Assembly (NCBI GenBank): GCA_017881185.1
Contig: JADGRE010000016.1
Location: 1 to 48,131 of the forward strand
Origin: Pseudomonadota bacterium
GTDB taxonomy: Bacteria; Myxococcota_A; Polyangia; Polyangiales; JAFGIB01
Reading direction: 5' to 3'
Length of the DNA stretch: 48,131 nt
Positions 33,609 to 41,348 of this stretch are shown here, one piece after another. Under the pieces are notes generated by a model. The model had not been told where the DNA came from, did not search any database, and was given only the letters and a program-made list of their open reading frames with translations. Each line of letters begins with the position of its first letter. The first letter of the stretch is position 1. The position numbers were made by a program, and so were the translations under genes.

Positions 33609-35003
33609 ATGAAAGCACGCCTGCTGGCGGTACAGCGAATGCTCTGGATGCTGGTGGCAGCATCGATCGCGCTGTGCGTGCTGGCGTTCCCGCGCGGCCG
33701 TAACCGCGACTACATGAGCGCGCTGGAAGAGCTCACGGTGTTTCGCTCCGGCTTCAAGCAGAAGGAGCTCGAGGCGTCCCTGCTCGGCTACGCGCAGAGC
33801 CAGGGCTCGGTGAAGCTCGACGAGATCGCCAAGCGGGTCGCGGGGCCGGGGGTGGTCAGCGTTCGCAGCAAGCCGGGCGCCGCGCCGGTGTTGCCCCGGA
33901 CACACATCAGCCTGCGTACGCTCGCCCAAGTGCTCGAGCGCGGTGCCGCGCTGAGCACGCTGCCCATCGGCGTGCTGCGACCGGCGGAGCTCGCGGACGC
34001 CATCGCTTGGCGGCTGTCGCGACAGCCCCCAATGGCCAGTGCCGTGCTGACCAGCGTTCGACTCTTGCCTGCCAAGGTAAGCGCCGACGACGTGGCGCTC
34101 GACAAGGAAGTGACCAAGGCGCGCGCCGAAACGCTGGCCGCAGATGCCGCCTTCAAGCTCGCCACGGCGCAGCTGACGGCGGCCGAAGAGCTCTTCGAGG
34201 CGCGCAAGAAATGGAAAGCCACCTGGAAAGCCATCCTCAAGGCCGACCAATCCCGCAAAGACGCCAAAGCCACGCTGGCCGAGCGCCAGAGCGACCTCGA
34301 CCAGAAGCAAACGCACTACGAGACCATCGCCAAGAAGGCGGGCAGCTTCAAACAAGAGGCCCCTGCCGACGCCGAAGACGCCGCGTGGGCCGCGGCCGAG
34401 ATCCAGCTCGAACCGGCCTCCGGCGCGCCGCTCAGCTTGCTCGTCCCCGTGTCCCTCGACGTGCGGCAAGCCAGCTTGCCGGCGCTGCAAGGCACGGCGT
34501 TTGCCGCCACGCGCGCGGCCGACCTGTGGGACGAAGTGAAGGACGAGACGCCCGACGAAGCCGTGCGCGCCGTGCAGAAGCGCTTCACCTGGCAGTACCA
34601 GTACGTGCAGCTGGGCGTCGTGAAGCTCGGCGGCATGACCTTGTTGCACTTCCTGCCGCTGGTCTTCCCCATCTTGCTCGTGCTGCTGCTCTTTCGCATT
34701 CGCCGCGTCAGCGTCAGCTACAACCCCTTCGGCTCGAGCGACAACGATGACTTGCCGCGCGTGGGCTTGGGACCGCGGGCATTCGATCTCACGGCGCTTT
34801 CGATCTTGCCGTTCGGGGCGGTGATTCTGGACATCATCGCGCTCACGGCGGTCGCGCAGATCCCGGTGCTGCCCGTGCTGTGCGCGCTCATGTCGCTCGG
34901 CTTCGGCGTCTACGTGTACATCGAGCTCGGTTCGCTGCGGTCACTCACCGAGGCCGTGACGCGCGCGCACAGCACGCCGCCACCGCCGCGCCGGAGCAGC
35001 TGA
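33609..35003 (+). CDS. Membrane protein with central coiled coil, unknown function
   Basis: The 464-residue product has one hydrophobic segment near the N-terminus (WMLVAASIALCVLAFP), then an exported part with EELTVFRSGFKQKELEASLL. Residues about 155-240 are rich in Ala, Lys, Glu and Arg in a heptad-like pattern (EVTKARAETLAADAAFKLA, ATLAERQSDLDQKQTHYE), a coiled coil. Three hydrophobic segments close the protein (LLHFLPLVFPILLVLLLF, DIIALTAVAQI, LMSLGFGVYVYI). I know no family with this order. A TAGAAT box at 33545-33550 would start transcription about 52 bases upstream. It precedes the CMD-family gene by seven bases, so they are likely co-transcribed. Confidence 0.75.
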   Translation: MKARLLAVQRMLWMLVAASIALCVLAFPRGRNRDYMSALEELTVFRSGFKQKELEASLLGYAQSQGSVKLDEIAKRVAGPGVVSVRSKPGAAPVLPRTHISLRTLAQVLERGAALSTLPIGVLRPAELADAIAWRLSRQPPMASAVLTSVRLLPAKVSADDVALDKEVTKARAETLAADAAFKLATAQLTAAEELFEARKKWKATWKAILKADQSRKDAKATLAERQSDLDQKQTHYETIAKKAGSFKQEAPADAEDAAWAAAEIQLEPASGAPLSLLVPVSLDVRQASLPALQGTAFAATRAADLWDEVKDETPDEAVRAVQKRFTWQYQYVQLGVVKLGGMTLLHFLPLVFPILLVLLLFRIRRVSVSYNPFGSSDNDDLPRVGLGPRAFDLTALSILPFGAVILDIIALTAVAQIPVLPVLCALMSLGFGVYVYIELGSLRSLTEAVTRAHSTPPPPRRSS

Positions 35004-35010
35004 GCGCGGC

Positions 35011-35592
35011 ATGAGACTCACACAACCGCGCATCGAGCCACTGCCGACCGAGCAGATCCCCGAGGAGCTGCGCAGGTACGTGAGCGCCGGCAGCGCGGGC
35101 AGCATGGGCCCCATCCTGAACGTGTACCGCACGGTCGCGCGCCACGCGAAGCTCGCCAAGCGTTGGCTGGTGTTCGGCACGCACGTGATGGCGAAGTCCA
35201 GCTTGTCGCACCGCGAGCGGGAGCTGCTCATTCTGCGTACCGGCTTTCTGTGCCGCTCGGAGTACGAGTGGGGACAGCACGCGGTCATCGGCAAGCTCGC
35301 GGGGATCAGCGATGCCGAGCTGGTGCGCATTGGTCTTGGGCCCGACGCGCCCGGCTGGAGCGCGTTCGAGGCCGCGCTGCTACGCGCTGCCGATGAGCTG
35401 CACGAAGACAGCTTCGTGTCGGACGCCACGTGGCAGGCGCTGCGCGCGCAGTACGGGGAAGAGCAGATGCTGGACCTCTTGTTCACGGTCGGGCAGTACA
35501 CGCTGGTGTCCATGGTGCTCAACTCGTGCGGCGTGCAGCTGGAACCGGGGACGGCGGGCTGGCCGGAAGAGTTGCGGGTACTGGTGCAGTAG
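35011..35592 (+). CDS. Carboxymuconolactone-decarboxylase-family protein
   Basis: The 193-residue product is a CMD/AhpD-fold protein: RELLILRTGFLCRSEYEWGQH is the family helix pair, with one Cys followed by Ser where active peroxidase members have CxxC, then AVIGKLAGISDAE and EQMLDLLFTVGQYTLVSMVL. It could act on small organic acids or peroxides; the missing second Cys argues against AhpD-type disulfide chemistry. The ATG lies seven bases after the coiled-coil gene and they probably form an operon. The imperfect 88-base hairpin follows the stop by 20 bases. Confidence 0.85.
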   Translation: MRLTQPRIEPLPTEQIPEELRRYVSAGSAGSMGPILNVYRTVARHAKLAKRWLVFGTHVMAKSSLSHRERELLILRTGFLCRSEYEWGQHAVIGKLAGISDAELVRIGLGPDAPGWSAFEAALLRAADELHEDSFVSDATWQALRAQYGEEQMLDLLFTVGQYTLVSMVLNSCGVQLEPGTAGWPEELRVLVQ

Positions 35593-35612
35593 ACGAGAGC
35601 GGTCAGCACAAA

Positions 35613-35700
35613 CGCAAGCTGCCGGGGCGCTTGGGGTTGGCAGGTCGCTCTGCCGAGCCCGAGAGCGACCCGCCCTCCCAGCACGCCCCGGCAGGTTGCG
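35613..35700. repeat. 88-nt imperfect inverted repeat (structured element)
   Basis: The arms are 39 bases each around a ten-base loop (GCCGAGCCCG). The outer CTGCCGGGGCG pairs with CGCCCCGGCAG (11 bp) and the inner GGTCGCTCT with AGAGCGACC (9 bp); the 13-base middle sections are equal in length and six of thirteen positions pair. Five more pairs outside the main stem are separated by one mismatch. There is no T-tract. It lies between the CMD-family gene and dinB and could be a terminator, a small RNA or a small mobile-type palindrome. Confidence 0.55.
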
Positions 35701-35761
35701 ATCGCGATGAATGCTCACTCGCGCACCGTTCGCCACCAGCTCGTTCAACTCGCCCGTCCGC

Positions 35762-35767
35762 TATACT
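35762..35767 (+). promoter_or_regulatory. TATACT -10-like box, leaderless at dinB
   Basis: TATACT is seven bases upstream of the GTG start of dinB at 35775, so the transcript would begin at the GTG. No convincing -35, and no SOS/LexA box (CTG-N10-CAG) was found close by. Confidence 0.45.
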
Positions 35768-35774
35768 CGACCGC

Positions 35775-37028
35775 GTGCGTACTGTGCTGCATGCCGACAT
35801 GGATGCTTTCTATGCGTCGATCGAGCAGCGCGATCGACCGGAGCTGCGTGGCAAGCCGGTCATCGTGGGGGCTACTTCCGCGCGTGGCGTGGTCGCGGCG
35901 GCTTCGTATGAGGCGCGCACCTTTGGGGTGAAGAGCGCGATGCCGGGGTTTCGGGCGCGCGAGCTGTGCCCCAGTGGAGTGTTCTTGCCGGCGGACATGG
36001 ACAAGTACGCGAGCGTGTCGGCGCAGGTGCACGCGGTGTTCGAGGAGTTCACGCCCGTCATCGAGCCACTAGCGCTCGACGAAGCTTTCTTGGACATCAG
36101 CGGGACCGAGGGCCTGTTCGGGACGCCGGTGCAGCTCGCGCAGCGACTCAAGGCGCGCGTGAAGGAAGCGACGCAGCTGACGGTTTCGTGCGGTATCGCC
36201 AGCTCGAAGCTGGTCGCGAAGATCGCCTGCTCGCTGGGCAAGCCCGACGGGCTGCGCTGGGTTCCGGATGCCGAGACCCGTGCCTTGCTCGACCCACTGC
36301 CGGTGCGCTGGCTGTGGGGCGTGGGGCCGGTCGCGGAGAAGACGCTGCGCGCGGCGGGCTTCGAGACCATCGGCTCGCTCGTCAACGCGGACCTGCGTAA
36401 GCTGCAACGATGCGTCGGTGCGCACGCCAGCGAGCTGCAGAAGCTGGCGCGCGGCGAAGATGAGCGACCGGTGGAGAGCGCGCGTGAGCAGAAGAGCTGT
36501 GGCGAGGAGAACACCTTCGAGCGCGACGTGAGCGATCGTGGGGTGGTGACGCGGACGCTGACCAGCCATGCGGCCGCGGTGGCCAGGCGCCTGCGCTACG
36601 ATGGCCTGCACGCCAGCACGGTCACGCTGAAGATCAAGCTGGGGCGCGCGCGTGGCTCACGCGTGTCGCGCACCCGCGGTGGCACCCAAGAGGAGCCTAG
36701 CTATCCCTTGCTCACGCGCAGTCGCACGCTGCCCGAGCCGACCGACGACGCAGCGGTGATCCGCCGGGTCGCGATCGACCTGTGGGACGCAGCCAAGATC
36801 AGCGAGCCGGTGCGCCTGCTCGGCGTGTCGACGAGCGGCTTGGCCGCCCAACACCACCAGCAGCTCGAGCTCTTCGCCCAAGAGCCCGATACGCGGCGCA
36901 AGCGCCTGGGACCCGCGCTCGACGCACTGCGCGACCGCTTCGGAGACGGCGTGATTCACCTGGCTGTCGACGACCCGCAGAAGCTCACGCCGAGCGGGCA
37001 GAAGAAACGCACGCCACCGCGCCGCTGA
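35775..37028 (+). CDS. dinB: DNA polymerase IV
   Basis: The 417-residue Y-family polymerase copies damaged DNA with low fidelity. The start is the GTG at 35775, giving RTVLHADMDAFYASIEQRD with the first catalytic Asp (Asp8); longer frames upstream lie in the neighbouring gene. The palm holds ALDEAFLD (Asp102, Glu103) and SCGIASSKLVAKIA, followed by KPDGL, the helix-hairpin-helix region WGVGPVAEKTLRAAG and a little-finger region with ERDVSDRGVVTRTLTSHAAA and PTDDAAVIRRVAIDLWD. The C-terminal tail is basic with no clear clamp-binding motif. It is convergent with the outer-membrane protein gene, 161 bases apart. A leaderless TATACT promoter would suit a stress gene, but this is inference. Confidence 0.94.
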   Translation: MRTVLHADMDAFYASIEQRDRPELRGKPVIVGATSARGVVAAASYEARTFGVKSAMPGFRARELCPSGVFLPADMDKYASVSAQVHAVFEEFTPVIEPLALDEAFLDISGTEGLFGTPVQLAQRLKARVKEATQLTVSCGIASSKLVAKIACSLGKPDGLRWVPDAETRALLDPLPVRWLWGVGPVAEKTLRAAGFETIGSLVNADLRKLQRCVGAHASELQKLARGEDERPVESAREQKSCGEENTFERDVSDRGVVTRTLTSHAAAVARRLRYDGLHASTVTLKIKLGRARGSRVSRTRGGTQEEPSYPLLTRSRTLPEPTDDAAVIRRVAIDLWDAAKISEPVRLLGVSTSGLAAQHHQQLELFAQEPDTRRKRLGPALDALRDRFGDGVIHLAVDDPQKLTPSGQKKRTPPRR

Positions 37029-37189
37029 AGCGCGCGCTGCGCGTGCGGTTCTACGCCCCGAGCTACGGGCAGGCCGCGCTCGGCGCCGGGCTCACGCGCG
37101 TGGTGGGCTCGGTGCATGGGGTGGCCCTGCTGTGCATGCAAAGCCGCCGCGGTGTGCTCCGCAGTGCGCGCCGCACACACCACGCTGTC

Positions 37190-38419
37190 TCAGAACGAGT
37201 ACGCGGCCATCAACGAAATCGGCAGCGCGTAACGCTTGTGCGTGCCCGTGGCGCTGTAGGCCTCGACCGAGTAGACAGGCGCGTCGAAGCGCAGCAGGGC
37301 ATCGAAGCGCGAGTCGTGCAGGCGCAGGAATTCGACGCCGACCTCGGCGTGCAGCGCGAGGCCGCTGCCGCTGTAGTCGCGCTGGTCGTTGTAGCCGGCA
37401 CTGAAGCCTGAGCCCGAGAGCACAGGCGACCCCTGCTCGACGTACGACAACCAGAGTACACCTGCACCGCCGCCCACGAAGGGCGTGATGTCGTGCGCGC
37501 TCAGGAAGTAACGGGCGCCGAGCGAGAAGCTCTCCATGGATGCGTCGCCGGAGCCAGCGGACGAGCCACCGAGGCGCAGCTCACCGCCCACCGCGTAGCT
37601 CTCGGTCTCGTAGTAGAGCTGGCCGTGGATGCCGTAGCCGCCGAGCACGTCGCTGCCGGGTATGGCGAAGCCGAAGAAGCCCACGCCCAGCTTCACTTCG
37701 CCGTAGCGCTTGGCATAGTGGCGCGTCTCCGAGCCGACCAGCGTGTTCACCTTGGCGGTCTGCGCCAGCGGCGTGCCCGTGAGCAGCGAGTCGGCGATGC
37801 GTGGCGCCGCGATGGCGACCTCTTCGAGCCGCGCCAGCTGCATGCTGCGGGCGCTCTGCACCCGGCCGACCGGCTCTTCGAACGCGACGCGCAGCACGAG
37901 CGCTTCGCCGAGCGGGAGTAGGTCGACGCGGTAGGCGGAGCCGCGGCCCGGCATGGGCGGCTCGGTGAGCGGGCGCGAATCGATGTTGGCGTGTTGTTCG
38001 CGCAAGGCCTCGCAGACCAGCGCAGCGGCGGTCATGGCATCGCTCGGCGGGATGCCGTCGGCGACACCGAGCACGCAGAACGACGGTTCGAGCGCCGGAT
38101 CGACCAGGCCGGCCGCAACTGGTGCAGGCGCGGCGACTGCCGCTGATGGCGGCGCGCCGGGGCTGGGTGCGGGGGCGGCCGTAGGAGCTGGGACGGGAGC
38201 AGCTGACACGGGAGCTGGCACGGCAGCCGACGCTGGTGCGCTGGGCGTGGCCGCAGACGTGGCTGCAGGCATAGTTGCAGCTGACGGCACGGCTGGGGCA
38301 TTGAGCTTGACACTGGCGCCACCGGACGCCGCCGTCTGGGCCTGTGCGCTGCCGAGCTGCGCCGCCATCAGCAGCAACGCCAAACCCGCACCCGTCGCGT
38401 TCTTCCAGGACTGCGTCAT
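37190..38419 (-). CDS. Probable outer-membrane beta-barrel protein with Ala/Pro-rich linker
   Basis: The product is 409 residues from the ATG at 38419, chosen because AAGGAG lies about six bases upstream and the signal peptide GAGLALLLMAAQLGSAQAQ follows; an in-frame extension to 38566 adds Cys/Arg-rich sequence without a signal. Residues about 30-120 are Ala/Pro/Thr-rich. A periplasmic-like domain (SFCVLGVADGIPPSDAMTAA to about 250) is followed by alternating strands such as RYGEVKLGVGFFGFAI, GIHGQLYYETESYAVGGELRLG and FSLGARYFLSAHDITPFVGGG, and the chain ends in YSF, a barrel-type C-terminus. Function unknown. A short hairpin (CTCCT-N6-AGGAG) could cover the ribosome site. Bases 38420-38682 upstream show no gene. 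Confidence 0.78.
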   Translation of the reverse strand: MTQSWKNATGAGLALLLMAAQLGSAQAQTAASGGASVKLNAPAVPSAATMPAATSAATPSAPASAAVPAPVSAAPVPAPTAAPAPSPGAPPSAAVAAPAPVAAGLVDPALEPSFCVLGVADGIPPSDAMTAAALVCEALREQHANIDSRPLTEPPMPGRGSAYRVDLLPLGEALVLRVAFEEPVGRVQSARSMQLARLEEVAIAAPRIADSLLTGTPLAQTAKVNTLVGSETRHYAKRYGEVKLGVGFFGFAIPGSDVLGGYGIHGQLYYETESYAVGGELRLGGSSAGSGDASMESFSLGARYFLSAHDITPFVGGGAGVLWLSYVEQGSPVLSGSGFSAGYNDQRDYSGSGLALHAEVGVEFLRLHDSRFDALLRFDAPVYSVEAYSATGTHKRYALPISLMAAYSF

Positions 38420-38682
38420 CGAAGCTCCTTCTAATAGGAGAAGCGGCTCGAAACCCGAGCAACTTCGGCCACCCGTATCAAAGCATAGCAAGCGCCGCGC
38501 CAAACCGCTGCCCCCTCGGCAACACGGGAAACACCTGCAGTTACATGGACCCGAACGCGTGCTCAACTGCCGCCGTGGGCGGCCGTGGCTTCACACCGTG
38601 ACAATCCCGCCACACTCGGCGTGCCGAACGCGGGCGTGGCGCAAGGCGTTCGGCGACGGCCCGACCACGCTGCACCCGCACT

Positions 38683-39531
38683 TCAGCGACGCCGCCAGCG
38701 CGGCCGCGGCTCACTCTGTTCCCAGTACGCATCGAGCCGAAGCGTCATGACGGAACGCACCTTCTCCACGATCGCGGGCAAGTCGCGACGACCGGTGCCC
38801 TGGGTCTCGATCGGTGCATCGCAGTAGACGGTCACGTCGTAGCCGGGGCGAATGAGCAGCGAGCCCTTGCGCATGACGCGGTACATGCCCGTGACGGTGA
38901 CGGGCACGATCGGCGCGCCGAGCTCCTGCGCGATGCGAAACACGCCTGGCTGCAGTGTGCCCAGCTTGCCCGTCAAGGTGCGCGTGCCTTCGGGGAACAC
39001 CAGGAGCGACTGACCACGCTCGAACACCTGCGCCATGTCGTCGCGCAAGCGGAAGAAATCGCGCGGGCTCGTGCGATGCACGGGCACCGTGCCGCGGCTA
39101 CGCATGAACGCTCCGTAGATGGGATACGAGAAGTGGTCGGCCAGCTCGACGCCTTGCTTGAAGTGCGAGGTGGCGCCGTACATCGTGCAGTGGTCCAGGT
39201 GGTTGACGTGGTTCTGCAAGAACATGTACGGGCGCGCCGGGTCGATGGCGGGGTCGACCACGCTGCGCCAACGCGAGCCGGTGAGCAGCACTTGCCCGCG
39301 GGTGTACAGGCGCTCGAGCCACTGGATGCGCTCGGGCCCGACGCTGCGATGCAGTGTCATCTGCAATGCCATCATCGGCGCGAGCCAAGCCAGACCGGCG
39401 CCCCACAGGCCCACCGACAGCACACGATCCGCCAGAGAGTCTTCCGCCAGCACGACCTCCGGGTGGGCTGGCGAGTCGGGGGCGGCAGCGGGCGCTGCGG
39501 CTACGTGCTGCGGATGGTCGCTGGCGGTCAT
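38683..39531 (-). CDS. plsC: 1-acyl-sn-glycerol-3-phosphate acyltransferase
   Basis: The 282-residue enzyme from the ATG at 39531 adds the second acyl chain to lysophosphatidic acid. It has the acyltransferase box NHVNHLDHCTMYG (NHxxxxD type), the FPEGTRTLTGKLG box, and VPVTVTGMYRVMRKGSLL. A hydrophobic segment near residue 45 (GLWGAGLAWLAPMMAL) would tether it to the inner membrane. The N-terminus (MTASDHPQHVAAAPAAAP) is Ala/Pro-rich. A longer frame upstream runs through the divergent Lgt-homologue gene and is a shadow. It is divergent from that gene, with 120 bases between starts, so phospholipid and lipoprotein lipid steps sit together. Confidence 0.88.
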   Translation of the reverse strand: MTASDHPQHVAAAPAAAPDSPAHPEVVLAEDSLADRVLSVGLWGAGLAWLAPMMALQMTLHRSVGPERIQWLERLYTRGQVLLTGSRWRSVVDPAIDPARPYMFLQNHVNHLDHCTMYGATSHFKQGVELADHFSYPIYGAFMRSRGTVPVHRTSPRDFFRLRDDMAQVFERGQSLLVFPEGTRTLTGKLGTLQPGVFRIAQELGAPIVPVTVTGMYRVMRKGSLLIRPGYDVTVYCDAPIETQGTGRRDLPAIVEKVRSVMTLRLDAYWEQSEPRPRWRRR

Positions 39532-39637
39532 GTGGCGGGGCGGGCGGGCGTTAGTCGGAAAAAAGCCGAGGCGTTGCGCCAAAGCAGCGCTCGGCCGCGA
39601 GCATAGCCAAGCGCATCGACCGGGGCGAGTCTCGGTG

Positions 39638-39643
39638 TATAGT
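39638..39643 (+). promoter_or_regulatory. TATAGT -10-like box, leaderless at the Lgt homologue
   Basis: TATAGT stands eight bases upstream of the GTG at 39652. TCGACC at 39616-39621 is a weak -35 with a 16-base spacer. The transcript would start at or one base from the start codon. Confidence 0.42.
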
Positions 39644-39651
39644 CCGCGCCC

Positions 39652-40569
39652 GTGTTCAACCTGCTCTTGATTCCCTGGTTCCAACTCCACGGCTGGCCCA
39701 TCGTCGGCAAGCTGGAGATCCAGCCCTTCGGCATTCTGGTCGCGCTCGGGATCTTGCTCGGCACGCGCGTGGCCGAGTGGCGTGCACAGCGCACCGGCGT
39801 CGACCCGCGATTGATCGCGGACTTCCTCGTGTACACCATCGGCATCGGCCTGGCCTGCGCGTACGTGCTCAACAAGCCGGTCTACGACTGGGACGAGTTC
39901 GTGGAGATGGTGAAGCAGCCCAAGCTCTTCACCGAGCGCTACATGGGCTTGTCGTCGTTCATGGGCTTTCTCGGGGGCGTGGGCGCGGCGTTCTTGTTTC
40001 GTCACAAGAAGGGCGTGTCGATCACGGTGATGGGCGACCTGTTCTGCTTCGCATTTCCCTTCGCGTGGTTCTTCGGTCGCATGGGCTGCTTCGTGGTGCA
40101 CGACCATCCGGGGCTCGTGAGCCATTTCTTCCTGGCCGTCGACAACTACAACGAGCAGGGCCTGCCACGACACGACCTGGGTTTCTACGAGGTGTTGTGG
40201 AGCGCGGCCGCCGTGGGCGCGAACCTCGCGCTGGGCAGGCTGGCGCTGCCGCGCGGCTTCTTCATGGCGTTCATCCCCATCTTCTACGCGCCGACGCGCT
40301 TCTTCCTCGACTACCTGCGCGAGGTGCCCATCCACGGCGGCGACGTGCGCTACTTCGGCTTCACGCCGGGCCAGTACGGTGCGCTCGTCATGCTCATCGC
40401 CGGCTTGGTCGTGGCCTACCGCATCAAAGCAGGGCCCGCGGCCACCATCTACGTGAATGGCAGCGACACGCCGCCGGCAGGCACGCAAGACACCACGAGC
40501 GCGGGTGGCACGACGCCGAGCCAAGCGCCGCAGTCGGGCAAACAGGGCAAGAAGAAGCGCAAGAAGTGA
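39652..40569 (+). CDS. lgt: Prolipoprotein diacylglyceryl transferase homologue, key residues changed
   Basis: The 305-residue protein has seven membrane segments and the order of Lgt blocks: IQPFGILVALGILLG, GIGLACAYVLNKPVYDW, MGLSSFMGFLGGVGAAFLF, FFGRMGCFVVHDHPG, a C-terminal TRFFLDYLREVP and FTPGQYGALVML. Lgt moves diacylglycerol from phosphatidylglycerol to the lipobox Cys of lipoproteins. Compared with E. coli Lgt, Tyr26 is Phe26, His103 falls at Met104, Asn146 is Cys146, Glu151 is Asp151 and Glu243 is Asp220; Arg143, Gly154 and Arg239 (Arg216 here) are kept. Numbering in the first 154 residues coincides. So either this is a divergent active Lgt or a paralogue with another function; the organism makes many lipoproteins and may have a second gene elsewhere. 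The tail is Thr/Lys-rich. Confidence 0.72.
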   Translation: MFNLLLIPWFQLHGWPIVGKLEIQPFGILVALGILLGTRVAEWRAQRTGVDPRLIADFLVYTIGIGLACAYVLNKPVYDWDEFVEMVKQPKLFTERYMGLSSFMGFLGGVGAAFLFRHKKGVSITVMGDLFCFAFPFAWFFGRMGCFVVHDHPGLVSHFFLAVDNYNEQGLPRHDLGFYEVLWSAAAVGANLALGRLALPRGFFMAFIPIFYAPTRFFLDYLREVPIHGGDVRYFGFTPGQYGALVMLIAGLVVAYRIKAGPAATIYVNGSDTPPAGTQDTTSAGGTTPSQAPQSGKQGKKKRKK

Positions 40570-40597
40570 GGGCATAAGCTGCGGCTGGCGGGGGCAG

Positions 40598-41083
40598 TCA
40601 AGGCCCGGGCGGAGCGCCAGCGTCGAGCCAGTCGTTGAGTACCTTGCGGTCGCTCGCGGTGAAAGGATTGCCGTCGGGAGGCATGGGGAAGTTGGGATCG
40701 TTGATCCGCAGCTTCATGGCTTCGTAGACGTGCAAGTGCCTCGGGTTGTTGGGCACGAGCATCTGCGTGTTCTGCCAGGTCAGCAGTGGAAACGGTGCAC
40801 CCATGTGCTGCGGGGTGCCGTGACACTTTCGGCAACGCGACGCGAACACGGAGTCTACGGCGCTCGGCAGCGGTGCGTTGCTGATGGCGGCATCGATGCC
40901 CGCCTCGATCGAAGCGTCGGTAGACGCCCTGCTTGCAGCGGGCCCCGACGCACTGCTGCAGCCAACCCACAGCACGAGCGCAACGCATGCGCACAGCGTG
41001 AGCCGGAACGGCGTGAGCCGGAACAACCTGAGCCGGAACAACCTGAGCCGGAACAACGCGCTGCGGCGAGAGGACTGTTGCAT
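40598..41083 (-). CDS. Cytochrome-c-like lipoprotein with repeat in its signal peptide
   Basis: The product is 161 residues if the ATG at 41083 is used; ATG 41098 is an in-frame alternative. The leader contains the repeated LFRLR units (see repeat at 40998-41057) and ends ALVLWVGC, a lipobox. An Ala/Ser/Asp-rich tether follows, then FASRCRKCHGTPQHMGAPF with the heme-binding CxxCH, and NFPMPPDGNPFT, a PMPP loop typical of the family. It is probably an exported mono-heme protein. It converges with the Lgt homologue gene (28-base gap). Confidence 0.78.
   Translation of the reverse strand: MQQSSRRSALFRLRLFRLRLFRLTPFRLTLCACVALVLWVGCSSASGPAASRASTDASIEAGIDAAISNAPLPSAVDSVFASRCRKCHGTPQHMGAPFPLLTWQNTQMLVPNNPRHLHVYEAMKLRINDPNFPMPPDGNPFTASDRKVLNDWLDAGAPPGP
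40998..41057 (-). repeat. 15-bp tandem repeat x4 in a signal peptide
   Basis: Four copies of 15 bases run from 40998 to 41057: two identical CTGAGCCGGAACAAC units, one GTGAGCCGGAACAAC and one GTGAGCCGGAACGGC (plus-strand reading). On the minus strand each encodes five residues, LFRLR, LFRLR, LFRLT, PFRLT, inside the lipoprotein leader. Confidence 0.8.
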
Positions 41084-41220
41084 CGCGGAGCCCAGCATAA
41101 TGCCAATACGCCTGAAATGGCGTCACGCTTTGCCGTGCGTCGCGCAGAGCGCCGATAGCTGCGAGCCGCACGCGCTCGGAAACCAGTATTTTCGTTGACG
41201 CCGCCGGCCCCCCCCTTCCT

Positions 41221-41331
41221 ATGTTGCTCGGCGATGGGAGCCAAGTCTTGCCCTATGCCAAGAACCCGCGCTTCCTCGGCCCGGGCGCACCGCTCTCGGT
41301 ATACGGCAGTGCGCAACTGACAACCGACTGA
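41221..41331 (+). CDS. Short ORF or 3' gene remnant
   Basis: A 36-codon ORF from ATG 41221 ends ...VLPYAKNPRFLGPGAPLSVYG and SAQLTTD. Its frame is open upstream to 41116 without a better start (the codons around FVDAAGPPLP look plausible), so it could be the 3' end of a lost gene. No ribosome site or match to a known family. It fills part of the 265-base gap before hrpB ends; nothing else is visible there. Confidence 0.25.
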   Translation: MLLGDGSQVLPYAKNPRFLGPGAPLSVYGSAQLTTD

Positions 41332-41348
41332 GGACTGCAGCGCAAGCG

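Noticed and set aside
38420..38682. Possible small gene in the gap between plsC and the beta-barrel gene
   Set aside because: Plus-strand fragments such as CSYMDPNACST look protein-like for a few residues but have no start, ribosome site or continuity.
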